Below are positions 1 to 6,199 of a stretch of DNA of 11,230 bases, one piece after another. Source of the stretch: JBBDXA01 sp040902585 (lineage in GTDB: Bacteria > Planctomycetota > Phycisphaerae > Phycisphaerales > Phycisphaeraceae); NCBI GenBank assembly GCA_040902585.1, contig JBBDXA010000255.1, forward strand, positions 1-11,230, in the 5' to 3' direction. Every line of letters starts with the position of its first letter. The first letter of the stretch is position 1. The translations under genes and the position numbers were made by a program. The notes under the pieces were generated by a model. The model was not told the origin of the DNA, did not search any database, and saw nothing but the letters and a program-made list of their open reading frames with translations.

Positions 1-28
1 CCGATCAGGGCCGTCGCGCGTTTTTTTT
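1..28 (+). terminator. Possible 3' arm and U-tract of a plus-strand terminator cut by the window edge
   Basis: The window opens with a GC-rich stretch ending in GTCGCGCG at 13-20, followed by eight T at 21-28. This looks like the descending arm and U-tract of an intrinsic terminator for a plus-strand gene off the left edge, convergent with the membrane-protein gene that stops at 33. The other arm is not visible, so the hairpin cannot be confirmed. Confidence 0.25.
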
Positions 29-32
29 CGGT

Positions 33-695
33 TCAATTCATGCTGAGCATCCCTGTGTCCGAATCCATTTCGCCGACCTGCTTGCCCGTCTTCGAGTCGA
101 AGATGCGCACCATCGAAGCGCCCGAGTCGGCCAGGTAGTAAGCAGCGACGACTGAGACGAAGTCTCGCTTGGTATCGAAGTCCAACTGATAAAAAGCTGG
201 GCGCACCCACAGGTGCGGGAGCGTCGCCGGCTTCTCTACCTTCTGAAACACACCCTTTGCGATCAGGTCAGCGATGAGCTGCTTTCGCTTTGCCTGCGTT
301 TCGGGCGAGGCATCTACCTTCCTAGCAGGCGCAGCATTCTGCTGACGGCCGTCGTCGCATGACGGTGCAACAATGAGCATTAGGACAATCAGTCCAATTG
401 CGGGAATCTTGGGAGCCTGGACCGCCTTCCGCGCCGGCGGCGCACCTTGCGGACCTTGCGGTCGCTGGCGATGGGTGTGCTCGTAAACCATCCTGAGCAT
501 CAGCGCGGCGGCGTAGACGAGGAACGCCTGCGCCAAGGCTGCGACGCATCCGCCGAGCACCATGAAGCCGTAGTCTGGTTTGCCGTCAGTGATGAGCGTG
601 ACACCGATGATCGCGCCGATCACACTGGGCGCAACGAGGGCGCACGTGATGAACCAGGCGACAGCGCAGGCGTGATTGATTGTTCGCTTTTCCAT
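33..695 (-). CDS. Hypothetical membrane protein with internal lipobox-like segment
   Basis: Family not recognised. With the ATG at 695 the product is 220 aa (MEKRTINH...). Two long hydrophobic segments lie near residues 9-36 and 43-71, then a basic Arg/Gln/Pro/Ala-rich linker (about 76-95). A third hydrophobic stretch (about 97-112) ends in VAPSC with Cys113 followed by DD, which looks like a lipoprotein signal ending in a lipobox. The soluble C-terminal domain (about 135-220) ends with IFDSKTGKQVGEMDSDTG. The simplest reading is a three-segment membrane protein with an extracytoplasmic C-terminal domain. A start at 719 is also open, but it would overlap the upstream gene and adds only a poor MTRARPSD extension. 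The 695 start leaves 4 nt after the upstream stop, suggesting a two-gene operon. Neither start has a Shine-Dalgarno. The gene lies on the 3' side of tRNA-Ala, so it may be part of an integrated island. Confidence 0.6.
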   Translation of the reverse strand: MEKRTINHACAVAWFITCALVAPSVIGAIIGVTLITDGKPDYGFMVLGGCVAALAQAFLVYAAALMLRMVYEHTHRQRPQGPQGAPPARKAVQAPKIPAIGLIVLMLIVAPSCDDGRQQNAAPARKVDASPETQAKRKQLIADLIAKGVFQKVEKPATLPHLWVRPAFYQLDFDTKRDFVSVVAAYYLADSGASMVRIFDSKTGKQVGEMDSDTGMLSMN

Positions 696-699
696 GTCG

Positions 700-936
700 C
701 TAGGGCGCGCGCGGGTCATCGCTGGTCAGCGGTTCGCCCGTCTGAACCAATTCATAACTCCCGCGCTCGATTCGGTTCACGCTCAAACCCTCGTCAGTCC
801 GCAACGACTTGAGGCCGGGTGCCAACTCGCCGCAGCCGACATCAATGAACTCCTGAATCACCTGCACGACGTAGGCACGGCCGCCCGCTCCTTGCGCCGT
901 GAACTCGGCAATCTGCCTTGTGTGCTTCAGCGACAT
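700..936 (-). CDS. Small conserved-looking hypothetical protein (78 aa)
   Basis: The product begins MSLKHTRQIAEF and ends SDDPRAP. The N-terminal half is probably helical (QIAEFTAQGAG...VVQVIQEFIDVG). The C-terminal half, KSLRTDEGLSVNRIERGSYE followed by a short tail, looks like a small beta domain with polar turns. I associate the SDDPxAP tail with small uncharacterised proteins of planctomycetes and mobile regions; this is memory, not a search. The start at 936 is chosen because GGAGG lies 8 nt upstream, the clearest ribosome binding site in the window. In-frame starts at 951 and 990 lack one. The stop lies 4 nt before the downstream membrane-protein start, so the two are probably co-transcribed. 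There is no signal peptide or membrane segment, and the function is unknown. Confidence 0.6.
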   Translation of the reverse strand: MSLKHTRQIAEFTAQGAGGRAYVVQVIQEFIDVGCGELAPGLKSLRTDEGLSVNRIERGSYELVQTGEPLTSDDPRAP

Positions 937-944
937 TGCCGATA

Positions 945-949
945 CCTCC
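945..949 (-). promoter_or_regulatory. Shine-Dalgarno GGAGG deciding the 936 start
   Basis: The minus strand reads GGAGG, then 8 nt, then ATG at 936. This full-strength site selects the 78-aa reading over the 83-aa (951) and 96-aa (990) alternatives. It stands out because most other genes here have weak or no Shine-Dalgarno. Confidence 0.6.
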
Positions 950-1153
950 ATGTATGCCTCGAACCGAAACCAGTAAGCGGCTACGGGCATTGGCTGACGA
1001 GATCGACGCCACAGAGCTGCATGCCGACCTTCACGAAGGCCGTGTCGAAATCGAACTACCGCCCGCAGGGGGCTGGCGACGGCATCAGACGATTCGTTGC
1101 GTAACGCTGGTGATCCAGGCGTCGCATGAGCACCGGCTACGAGCCGATGCGAA
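950..1153. other. Spacer between the small gene and the tRNA-Ala 3' end
   Basis: About 200 bp without a firm gene. A plus-strand reading frame from ATG 954 (MPRTETSKRLRALADEIDAT...) is moderately protein-like, but it has no ribosome binding site, diverges almost directly from the minus-strand gene and stops at 1187 inside the antisense of the tRNA. It is therefore not called. The promoter of the 936 gene probably lies here, but I see no convincing -35/-10 pair. If an element integrated at the tRNA 3' end, its attachment site would be at the right edge of this stretch. Confidence 0.3.
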
Positions 1154-1226
1154 TGGAGCCGAGGGGGATCGAACCCCTAACCCCTAGCTTGCAAAGCTAG
1201 TGCTCTCCCAATTGAGCTACGGCCCC
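1154..1226 (-). tRNA. tRNA-Ala (anticodon TGC)
   Basis: A 73-nt cloverleaf can be folded by eye. The acceptor stem pairs GGGGCCG (1226-1220) with CGGCTCC (1161-1155) and has a G-U wobble at the third pair, the known alanine identity element G3:U70. The D arm contains AGCTCAATTGGGAGAGC. The anticodon stem-loop CTAGC-TTTGCAA-GCTAG spans 1200-1184, with TGC at 1193-1191. The T arm contains GGTTCGATCC. The discriminator is A at 1154. CCA is not encoded and must be added post-transcriptionally. The gene reads leftward, so its 3' end faces the small hypothetical genes at 33-936. Confidence 0.95.
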
Positions 1227-1294
1227 GAGTGTTGGAAGTCCTCTTTTCAGCCATTTAGGAGGGTGCTGTTTTGACACCCTGGTGTCGCATCCGA

Positions 1295-1318
1295 TTTTGT
1301 GCCTGTTTTTGTGCCTGT
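1295..1318. repeat. Perfect tandem duplication of a 12-mer
   Basis: TTTTGTGCCTGT occurs twice in a row with no mismatch (1295-1306 and 1307-1318), between the tRNA and the terminator. Its length keeps frame, so it could be a relic of a coding tail, but no gene around it can be supported. Confidence 0.8.
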
Positions 1319-1379
1319 AGAAGCGTCGAACTTCGCGGGCCTTGTTGTATCGGCCCATACGATAGCCTTTCTCAGAGGT

Positions 1380-1406
1380 AAAAAAAAGGCCCCACCTGTG
1401 AGGGCC
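1380..1406 (-). terminator. Intrinsic terminator on the minus strand
   Basis: Read on the minus strand, GGCCC (1406-1402) and GGGCC (1392-1388) form a 5-bp GC stem, extended by one wobble, around a loop of about 8 nt. Eight T follow directly (1387-1380). No convincing minus-strand gene lies upstream (1407-1673), so it either ends an unseen small RNA or a vanished gene, or insulates the tRNA from upstream transcription. Confidence 0.6.
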
Positions 1407-1673
1407 GCGTGCGAGTCTTCGTTCTCGGCGATTCTGATCCCGCAGCTCGATCGAAGCGCTCGACGGGCACGTGGCGGTCGTACTGGCCATCGCATCCGCG
1501 ACACGCGGGGATTCGCCCGGCACATCCTGCAACGCGTGCAGAGGATGCGGGCAGCCATGCGAGGTTGTGGAGACGGATCGAGTTCGCTCACGGAGCTTGG
1601 ATCAGGCTCTCAGCAGGAGTCACTTTCGATTTGCTGTTAGATTGGGTGATGTTCTCATTCCCGAACGGAACCC

Positions 1674-4600
1674 ATGAAAAAGATTACTCGAATCCTTGCC
1701 GCCAATCGCAGTGAAATCGCCATCCGCATCTTTCGCAGTTCCCACGAGCTGGGCATTCGAACGGTGGCGATCTATTCGCATGAAGATCGCTTCGCGTTGC
1801 ATCGATTCAAGGCGGACGAGGCGTACGAAGTGGGAAAGGCCGGCGAGCCCATTCAGGCGTACCTGGACATCGATGCGATCATTTCGCTGGCCCGGGATCG
1901 GCAGGTGGACGCGATCCATCCGGGCTACGGCTTCCTATCGGAGAACCCGAAGTTCGCCCAGGCGTGTGTGGACGCGGGCATCCTCTTCATCGGGCCGACG
2001 GTCGACACGTTGAACCGGCTGGGCGACAAGATCGCCGCCCGCAAGATTGCCGAGGGCGCCGGCGTTCCCGTGCTCAGCGGCGGCAGCAGTCCGATCAGTA
2101 GCGTCGCGCAGGGCAAGAAGCTGGCCGCGAAGGTCGGGTATCCGATCATTCTCAAGGCGGCGCACGGCGGGGGCGGGCGCGGCATGCGCGTGGTGCGCAA
2201 GGAAGCGGACTTCGCCGGGGCGTTCGATGAGGCGCAGCGCGAGTCGTTCACCGCCTTCGGCAGCAAGGACATCTTCGTCGAGCGATTCATCGAGCGCGCC
2301 AGGCACATCGAGGTCCAGATCCTCGGCGACAAGCATGGCAACCTCGTACACCTCTACGAGCGCGACTGTTCCGTGCAGCGCCGGCATCAGAAAGTCGTTG
2401 AGATCGCACCAGCGCCCAACCTGCTGCCCCAGACGCAGAAAGCGCTGTGCGAGGCCGCGCTGGCGATTGCACGAGCGGTGCGCTACGAGAACGCCGGCAC
2501 GGTCGAGTTCCTCGTCGATGCCGACACGCGGGATTACTTCTTCATCGAGGTGAATCCGCGCATTCAGGTTGAGCACACGGTGACCGAGCAGGTCACCGGC
2601 GTGGACATCGTCAAGTCGCAGATTCTCGTGGCCCAGGGCACGCCGCTGAATGATCCGATGATCGATCTGCCCTCGCAGGACGCGGTGAAGACCAATGGCT
2701 TTGCGATTCAGTGCCGGGTCACCACTGAAGATCCAACCAACCGTTTCATGCCGGACTACGGGCGCATCTCGCACTATCGCTCGGCGGCGGGCATGGGCAT
2801 TCGCCTGGATACGGGCACGGCATTCTCCGGCGCGGTGGTGTACCCCTTCTACGATTCGCTGCTGGTGAAGCTCACCGCATGGTCGCGCCGGTTTCCCGAC
2901 GCGGTGCGCCGCGTGGAGCGCAGCCTTCAGGAGTTCCGCGTTCGCGGCGTGAAGACGAACATTCCGTTCCTCATCAAGCTGGTGATGCACCCGACGTTCA
3001 TCGCGGGAAGCTGCACGACGCAATTCATCGACAACACGCCGGAACTCTTCAATTTCCCCAAGCGCCGCGATCGCGCGACGAGGCTGCTGACCTACCTGGC
3101 CGAGACGATCGTCAACGGCAACCCGTTGCTGAAGGATCGCCCGGTTGCCGCCCGCCGCGCGCCGGCACCGCGGCCCGTCCTCACGCGCGAGTCGCCCATA
3201 CCCGACGGCATGCGGCAGAAGCTCAAGAAGATGGGAGCGGAGAAGTTCGCTCACTGGCTGCGCTCGCAGAAGAGACTGTTGATCACCGATACGACTTTCC
3301 GCGATGCCCATCAGTCATTGATGGCCACGCGCTTCCGCACCTACGATCTGCTCCAGATCGCTGATGCCTACGCACGGCTGTGTCCTGACCTGTTCTCCAT
3401 CGAGATGTGGGGAGGCGCGACCTTCGATGTGGCGATGCGGTTCCTCAACGAATGCCCGTGGCAGCGCCTGACCGAACTGCGCGAGCGCATTCCCAACATT
3501 CTCTTCCAGATGCTGCTGCGGGCGTCCAACGCGGTGGGCTACACGAATTATCCCGACAACGTCGTGAATGCGTTCGTCGCCGAGGCGGCAGATGCGGGTA
3601 TCGACGTGTTCCGTGTGTTCGATGCGCTCAACTGGGTGCCGAACATGCGCCCCGCGATGGAAGCGGTCATCAAGAGCGGCGCCATCTGCGAAGCGGCGAT
3701 CTGCTACAGCGGCGACATCCTCGACGCGCGCAGGCCCAAGTATGACCTGAAGTACTACGTCCGCATGGCCAAGGAGCTGGAGAAGCTGGGGGCGCACATC
3801 CTGGCCATCAAAGACATGGCGGGCCTGTGCAAGCCCTACGCGGCCGAACTGCTGATCAAGACGCTGCGCGAGGAGGTGGGCATTCCCATTCACTTCCACA
3901 CGCACGACACGGCCGGCGTGCAGGCGGCGGCGATCATCAAAGGTGCCGAACGCGGCTTGGACATTGCCGATGCCGCCATGGCGCCGATGTCCGGCGGCAC
4001 GTCGCAGCCGAACCTCAACACGCTCGTCGAGGCGCTGCGGTTCACCAGGCGCGACACCGGCCTGAACCCGGCGCACCTGGATGGCATCTCCGAGTACTGG
4101 CGCAGCGTGCGCGAGTTTTATGTGCCGTTTGAAAGCCCGGTTCTGCCCGCAGGGGCTGATCTCTATCAGCATGAGATGCCCGGCGGCCAGTACACCAACC
4201 TGTACCAGCAGGCCCACGCGCTGGGGCTGGCGGACCGATGGGCGGAGGTTTGCCGCGTTTACGCCGATGTGAATCAACTGCTGGGTGACATCGTCAAGGT
4301 CACGCCCACGTCCAAGGCCGTGGGCGACCTGGCGCTGTTCCTCATCGCCAACGAAATGTCCGCGGCCGACGTGCTGTCGGGCAAGCGCGAGCTCGCGTTT
4401 CCGCAATCGGCGATCGACCTGGTCAGCGGTCGCATGGGTCAGAACCCGGGCGGTTTCCCCAAGAAGGTGCGTGATCGCATCCTGCGCGGGCAGAAGCCGC
4501 TGCGGGGTCGAGCCGGTGCCACGCTGCCTCCTGCCGACTTTGACGAGACCAACAGGACCATCAAGCCCATGCTGGGGCGCGAGCCGCTGCGTCGCGAGGT

Positions 4601-5120
4601 TGTCGGACATCTGCTCTATCCGCAGGTCTTCTCCGAATTCGCCAAGCATCAGCAGCAATACGGCGACCTCAGCAAACTCCCGACGCCCGTGTTTCTCTAC
4701 GGGCTGGAGCGGGACGAGGAACTGGCGATCGACATCGAGCCGGGCAAGACGCTGATCGTGCGATGGCTGGCGGTCGGCGAACCGCGCGAGGACGGCCGGC
4801 GCACGGTGTTCTTTGAGCTCAATGGGCAGCCGCGCGAGGTCACCGTGCTCGATCGCGCTCTTGAGCCCACCCAGCCGCGCCGCCCCAAGGCTGATCCGAG
4901 CGACCCGGCCCACGTCGGTTCCACGATGCCCGGCATGGTCGTCAACGTGGCGGTGAAGCCGGGCGATGCGGTCGTCAAGGGACAGAAGCTGCTGCTGCTC
5001 GAAGCGATGAAGATGCAGACCATTCTGGCCGCGGAGAAGGACGGCAAGATCGACAAGGTGCATGTGCATCCGGGCACGACCGTTGAGGTGGGTGACTTGT
5101 TGATCACAATGGAATCATGA
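1674..5120 (+). CDS. pyc: Pyruvate carboxylase (single-chain, biotin-dependent)
   Basis: This cytoplasmic anaplerotic enzyme makes oxaloacetate from pyruvate, bicarbonate and ATP. At 1148 aa it has the usual length of the single-polypeptide form. The N-terminal biotin carboxylase domain (about 1-455) shows HPGYGFLSEN (82-91), the Gly-rich ATP-grasp loop HGGGGRGM (164-171) and EVNPRIQVEHTVTEQ (292-306). The carboxyltransferase domain (about 533-800) starts with DTTFRDAHQSLMATR (539-553), has AIKDMAG with Lys713 in the place of the carbamylated metal-site lysine, and HTHD (742-745) with the two metal-binding histidines. The allosteric/tetramerisation part follows. The biotin carrier domain ends the chain with EAMKM, biotinylated lysine Lys1113. 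All key residues are present. The ATG at 1674 gives the canonical MKKITRILAANRSEIA start; no clear Shine-Dalgarno is seen. It overlaps birA by ATGA, so the enzyme and its biotin ligase are co-expressed. Confidence 0.98.
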   Translation: MKKITRILAANRSEIAIRIFRSSHELGIRTVAIYSHEDRFALHRFKADEAYEVGKAGEPIQAYLDIDAIISLARDRQVDAIHPGYGFLSENPKFAQACVDAGILFIGPTVDTLNRLGDKIAARKIAEGAGVPVLSGGSSPISSVAQGKKLAAKVGYPIILKAAHGGGGRGMRVVRKEADFAGAFDEAQRESFTAFGSKDIFVERFIERARHIEVQILGDKHGNLVHLYERDCSVQRRHQKVVEIAPAPNLLPQTQKALCEAALAIARAVRYENAGTVEFLVDADTRDYFFIEVNPRIQVEHTVTEQVTGVDIVKSQILVAQGTPLNDPMIDLPSQDAVKTNGFAIQCRVTTEDPTNRFMPDYGRISHYRSAAGMGIRLDTGTAFSGAVVYPFYDSLLVKLTAWSRRFPDAVRRVERSLQEFRVRGVKTNIPFLIKLVMHPTFIAGSCTTQFIDNTPELFNFPKRRDRATRLLTYLAETIVNGNPLLKDRPVAARRAPAPRPVLTRESPIPDGMRQKLKKMGAEKFAHWLRSQKRLLITDTTFRDAHQSLMATRFRTYDLLQIADAYARLCPDLFSIEMWGGATFDVAMRFLNECPWQRLTELRERIPNILFQMLLRASNAVGYTNYPDNVVNAFVAEAADAGIDVFRVFDALNWVPNMRPAMEAVIKSGAICEAAICYSGDILDARRPKYDLKYYVRMAKELEKLGAHILAIKDMAGLCKPYAAELLIKTLREEVGIPIHFHTHDTAGVQAAAIIKGAERGLDIADAAMAPMSGGTSQPNLNTLVEALRFTRRDTGLNPAHLDGISEYWRSVREFYVPFESPVLPAGADLYQHEMPGGQYTNLYQQAHALGLADRWAEVCRVYADVNQLLGDIVKVTPTSKAVGDLALFLIANEMSAADVLSGKRELAFPQSAIDLVSGRMGQNPGGFPKKVRDRILRGQKPLRGRAGATLPPADFDETNRTIKPMLGREPLRREVVGHLLYPQVFSEFAKHQQQYGDLSKLPTPVFLYGLERDEELAIDIEPGKTLIVRWLAVGEPREDGRRTVFFELNGQPREVTVLDRALEPTQPRRPKADPSDPAHVGSTMPGMVVNVAVKPGDAVVKGQKLLLLEAMKMQTILAAEKDGKIDKVHVHPGTTVEVGDLLITMES

Positions 5121-5923
5121 CCGCCTCACTGAACACCTTCACGCCGCAGGACCTGTCGCGCCTCGAGAGTGATTCACTCGTCGCCTGCGTCGAGTTTCAC
5201 CGCTCGGTGGCATCGACGAATGACCTGGGCCTGCTTCGCGCAGCCGAGGAGGATGGGCGTCTGCCGCTGCTCATCCTGACGCAGGAGCAGACCCAAGGCC
5301 GCGGCCGCGGCGAGAATCAGTGGCGGACGCAGCCTGGGGCGTTGACCTTCTCCCTGGTCGTCGATGGCGTGTCGCTCGGATTGCACGCGGCCAGCGGTAT
5401 GGCGATATCGCTCGTCACGGCGATCGCGGTCCGCGACGCACTGGCAACCCTTCATCCGGCCGGCGAATTTCTTCTCAAGTGGCCCAACGACGTGTGGCTC
5501 GGCTCGCGCAAGGTGGCGGGCATCCTTCTGGAACGCGCAGCCAGTCGGCCCAGTCGATTGGTGGTCGGCATCGGCATCAACGTCAACAACACGATGCCGA
5601 ATGCTGCCGGCGAATTCAGGCATCCAGCCACGTCGCTTTATGACACCACGGGCGAGTTCGTATCACTCGCCGGCGTGTTGCAAGCAGTGCTGGTGAGCCT
5701 GGGCGATTGGTACGAATCATTCGCCCGCGGCAACGCCGATTGGGTCTCGCAGTGGCGACAGCATTGCCTGCTGCAAGGGCGCGAGGTTTGCGGACAGGAT
5801 GGGGAAAAGCAAGTGTCCGGCATCTGCGGCGGCATCGACCCGCAAGGAGCGTTGCTTGTCCACACAGAACTGGGCACACACGCGCTGATCAGCGGCTCCA
5901 TCGAGCGGCTACGCTCCCGTTGA
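5117..5923 (+). CDS. birA: Biotin--[biotin carboxyl-carrier protein] ligase
   Basis: The enzyme activates biotin to biotinyl-5'-AMP and transfers it to the carrier lysine, here most likely Lys1113 of the adjacent pyruvate carboxylase. Visible motifs are STND (33-36), the biotin/AMP loop GRGRGENQW (61-69), KWPND (121-125) and GIGINVNN (151-158). A small C-terminal beta domain follows (about 220-263). At 268 aa and without an N-terminal winged helix-turn-helix, it is the monofunctional (class I) type, so it is unlikely to repress biotin genes as E. coli BirA does. Its ATG overlaps the pyc stop (ATGA at 5117-5120), pointing to translational coupling. A repeat element begins just after the stop and may fold in the mRNA 3' end. 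Confidence 0.96.
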   Translation: MTASLNTFTPQDLSRLESDSLVACVEFHRSVASTNDLGLLRAAEEDGRLPLLILTQEQTQGRGRGENQWRTQPGALTFSLVVDGVSLGLHAASGMAISLVTAIAVRDALATLHPAGEFLLKWPNDVWLGSRKVAGILLERAASRPSRLVVGIGINVNNTMPNAAGEFRHPATSLYDTTGEFVSLAGVLQAVLVSLGDWYESFARGNADWVSQWRQHCLLQGREVCGQDGEKQVSGICGGIDPQGALLVHTELGTHALISGSIERLRSR

Positions 5924-5927
5924 ACGG

Positions 5928-5933
5928 ATAGTG
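5928..5933. repeat. Left target-site duplication ATAGTG
   Basis: ATAGTG directly abuts the left terminal repeat of the element and recurs exactly at 6119-6124 on its right side. Because G5927 also matches the last G of the element (6118), the duplication could be counted as 7 bp (GATAGTG). Confidence 0.75.
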
Positions 5934-6118
5934 CGGGCGTGACCCTATTATGTGGCATGATCAGTTGGGGTCAGTTGGGGTGCCATGGGCAAGCGGAGTC
6001 TTCGGAGCTTGCCCGTGCGGATCACCCTCTGCGCTCGGCGCACAGCACGGGTAAGCTCCGAAGACTCCGCTTACCCATGGCACCCGATGGCGCCCGCCAC
6101 AGAAGATGGGCACGCCCG
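5934..6118. mobile_element. 185-bp MITE-like element, complete copy
   Basis: The ends are CGGGCGTG (5934-5941) and its reverse complement CACGCCCG (6111-6118). The matching extends to a 23-bp terminal inverted repeat (5934-5956 against 6096-6118) with 19 of 23 positions identical. ATAGTG flanks both ends. Inside lie two tandem copies of TCAGTTGGGG (5961-5980) and a large inverted repeat (5978-6085). It has no reading frame that could be a transposase, so it must be moved by an enzyme encoded elsewhere. A second copy begins at 11164 and matches 66 of 67 bases. The element lies 4 nt (plus its duplication) after the birA stop and ends 81 nt before the VWA start. The transposase family cannot be named from the ends alone. 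Confidence 0.8.
5978..6085. repeat. Paired 40-nt inverted arms (REPIN-like hairpin) inside the element
   Basis: Arm 1 (5978-6017) and arm 2 (6046-6085) are reverse complements at 38 of 40 positions, separated by 28 nt that contain a mini-hairpin TGCGC-TCG-GCGCA. Each arm is also self-complementary: CATGGGCAAGC and GCTTGCCCGTG pair around a 12-nt loop. The two-level palindrome resembles REP doublets (REPIN/BIME). In RNA it would form a very stable stem after birA; there is no U-tract, so it is not a classical terminator. Confidence 0.85.
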
Positions 6119-6124
6119 ATAGTG
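6119..6124. repeat. Right target-site duplication ATAGTG
   Basis: Exact copy of 5928-5933 abutting the right terminal inverted repeat. It supports insertion of the 185-bp element as a unit at this site. Confidence 0.75.
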
Positions 6125-6199
6125 TCCCTTGCGAGTCTCATTGCCATGGCCGGCCCGGACTATGGCTATCATGATTCGTATTCATCCTTGGGGATTCGC

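Larger units (their letters stand above)
1227..1673. other. Intergenic region between tRNA-Ala and pyc
   Basis: A 447-bp stretch with no supportable gene. It holds an inverted repeat AGGGTG/CACCCT (1260-1265 and 1275-1280), an overlapping operator-like palindrome GACACC-CT-GGTGTC (1273-1286), a tandem 12-mer (1295-1318) and a minus-strand terminator (1380-1406). Promoters for both the leftward tRNA and the rightward pyc operon must lie here. A weak -10-like TAGATT at 1638-1643 is visible before pyc, without a good -35. Short reading frames on both strands look like GC-rich noise. Confidence 0.5.

Noticed and set aside
954..1187. Plus-strand frame MPRTETSKRLRALADEIDAT...
   Set aside because: Fairly protein-like, but it has no ribosome binding site, overlaps the upstream site of a better gene and ends in the antisense of tRNA-Ala (GDRTPNP), a common artefact.
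1247..1372. Possible integrase C-terminal tail on the minus strand (TGTKTGTKS-like peptide) next to tRNA-Ala
   Set aside because: No recombinase catalytic residues in any frame, a terminator interrupts the region, and it lies on the 5' side of the tRNA, not the usual integration side.
1471..1677. 68-aa plus-strand frame with CNACRGCGQPC overlapping the pyc start by ATGA
   Set aside because: GTG start, no ribosome binding site, and composition like the noise frames around it; the cysteine cluster is probably chance.
1935..5069. Long minus-strand frames (458 aa at 1935-3311 and 584 aa at 3315-5069) antisense to pyc
   Set aside because: They are His/Arg/Gly-rich frames shadowing a highly conserved GC-rich gene, with no recognisable motif.
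5939..6199. N-terminal extension of the VWA protein from GTG 5939
   Set aside because: About 60 of the 87 extra codons lie inside the repeat element, the peptide resembles no VWA family N-terminus, and ATG 6200 has GGGGA upstream and fits family length.
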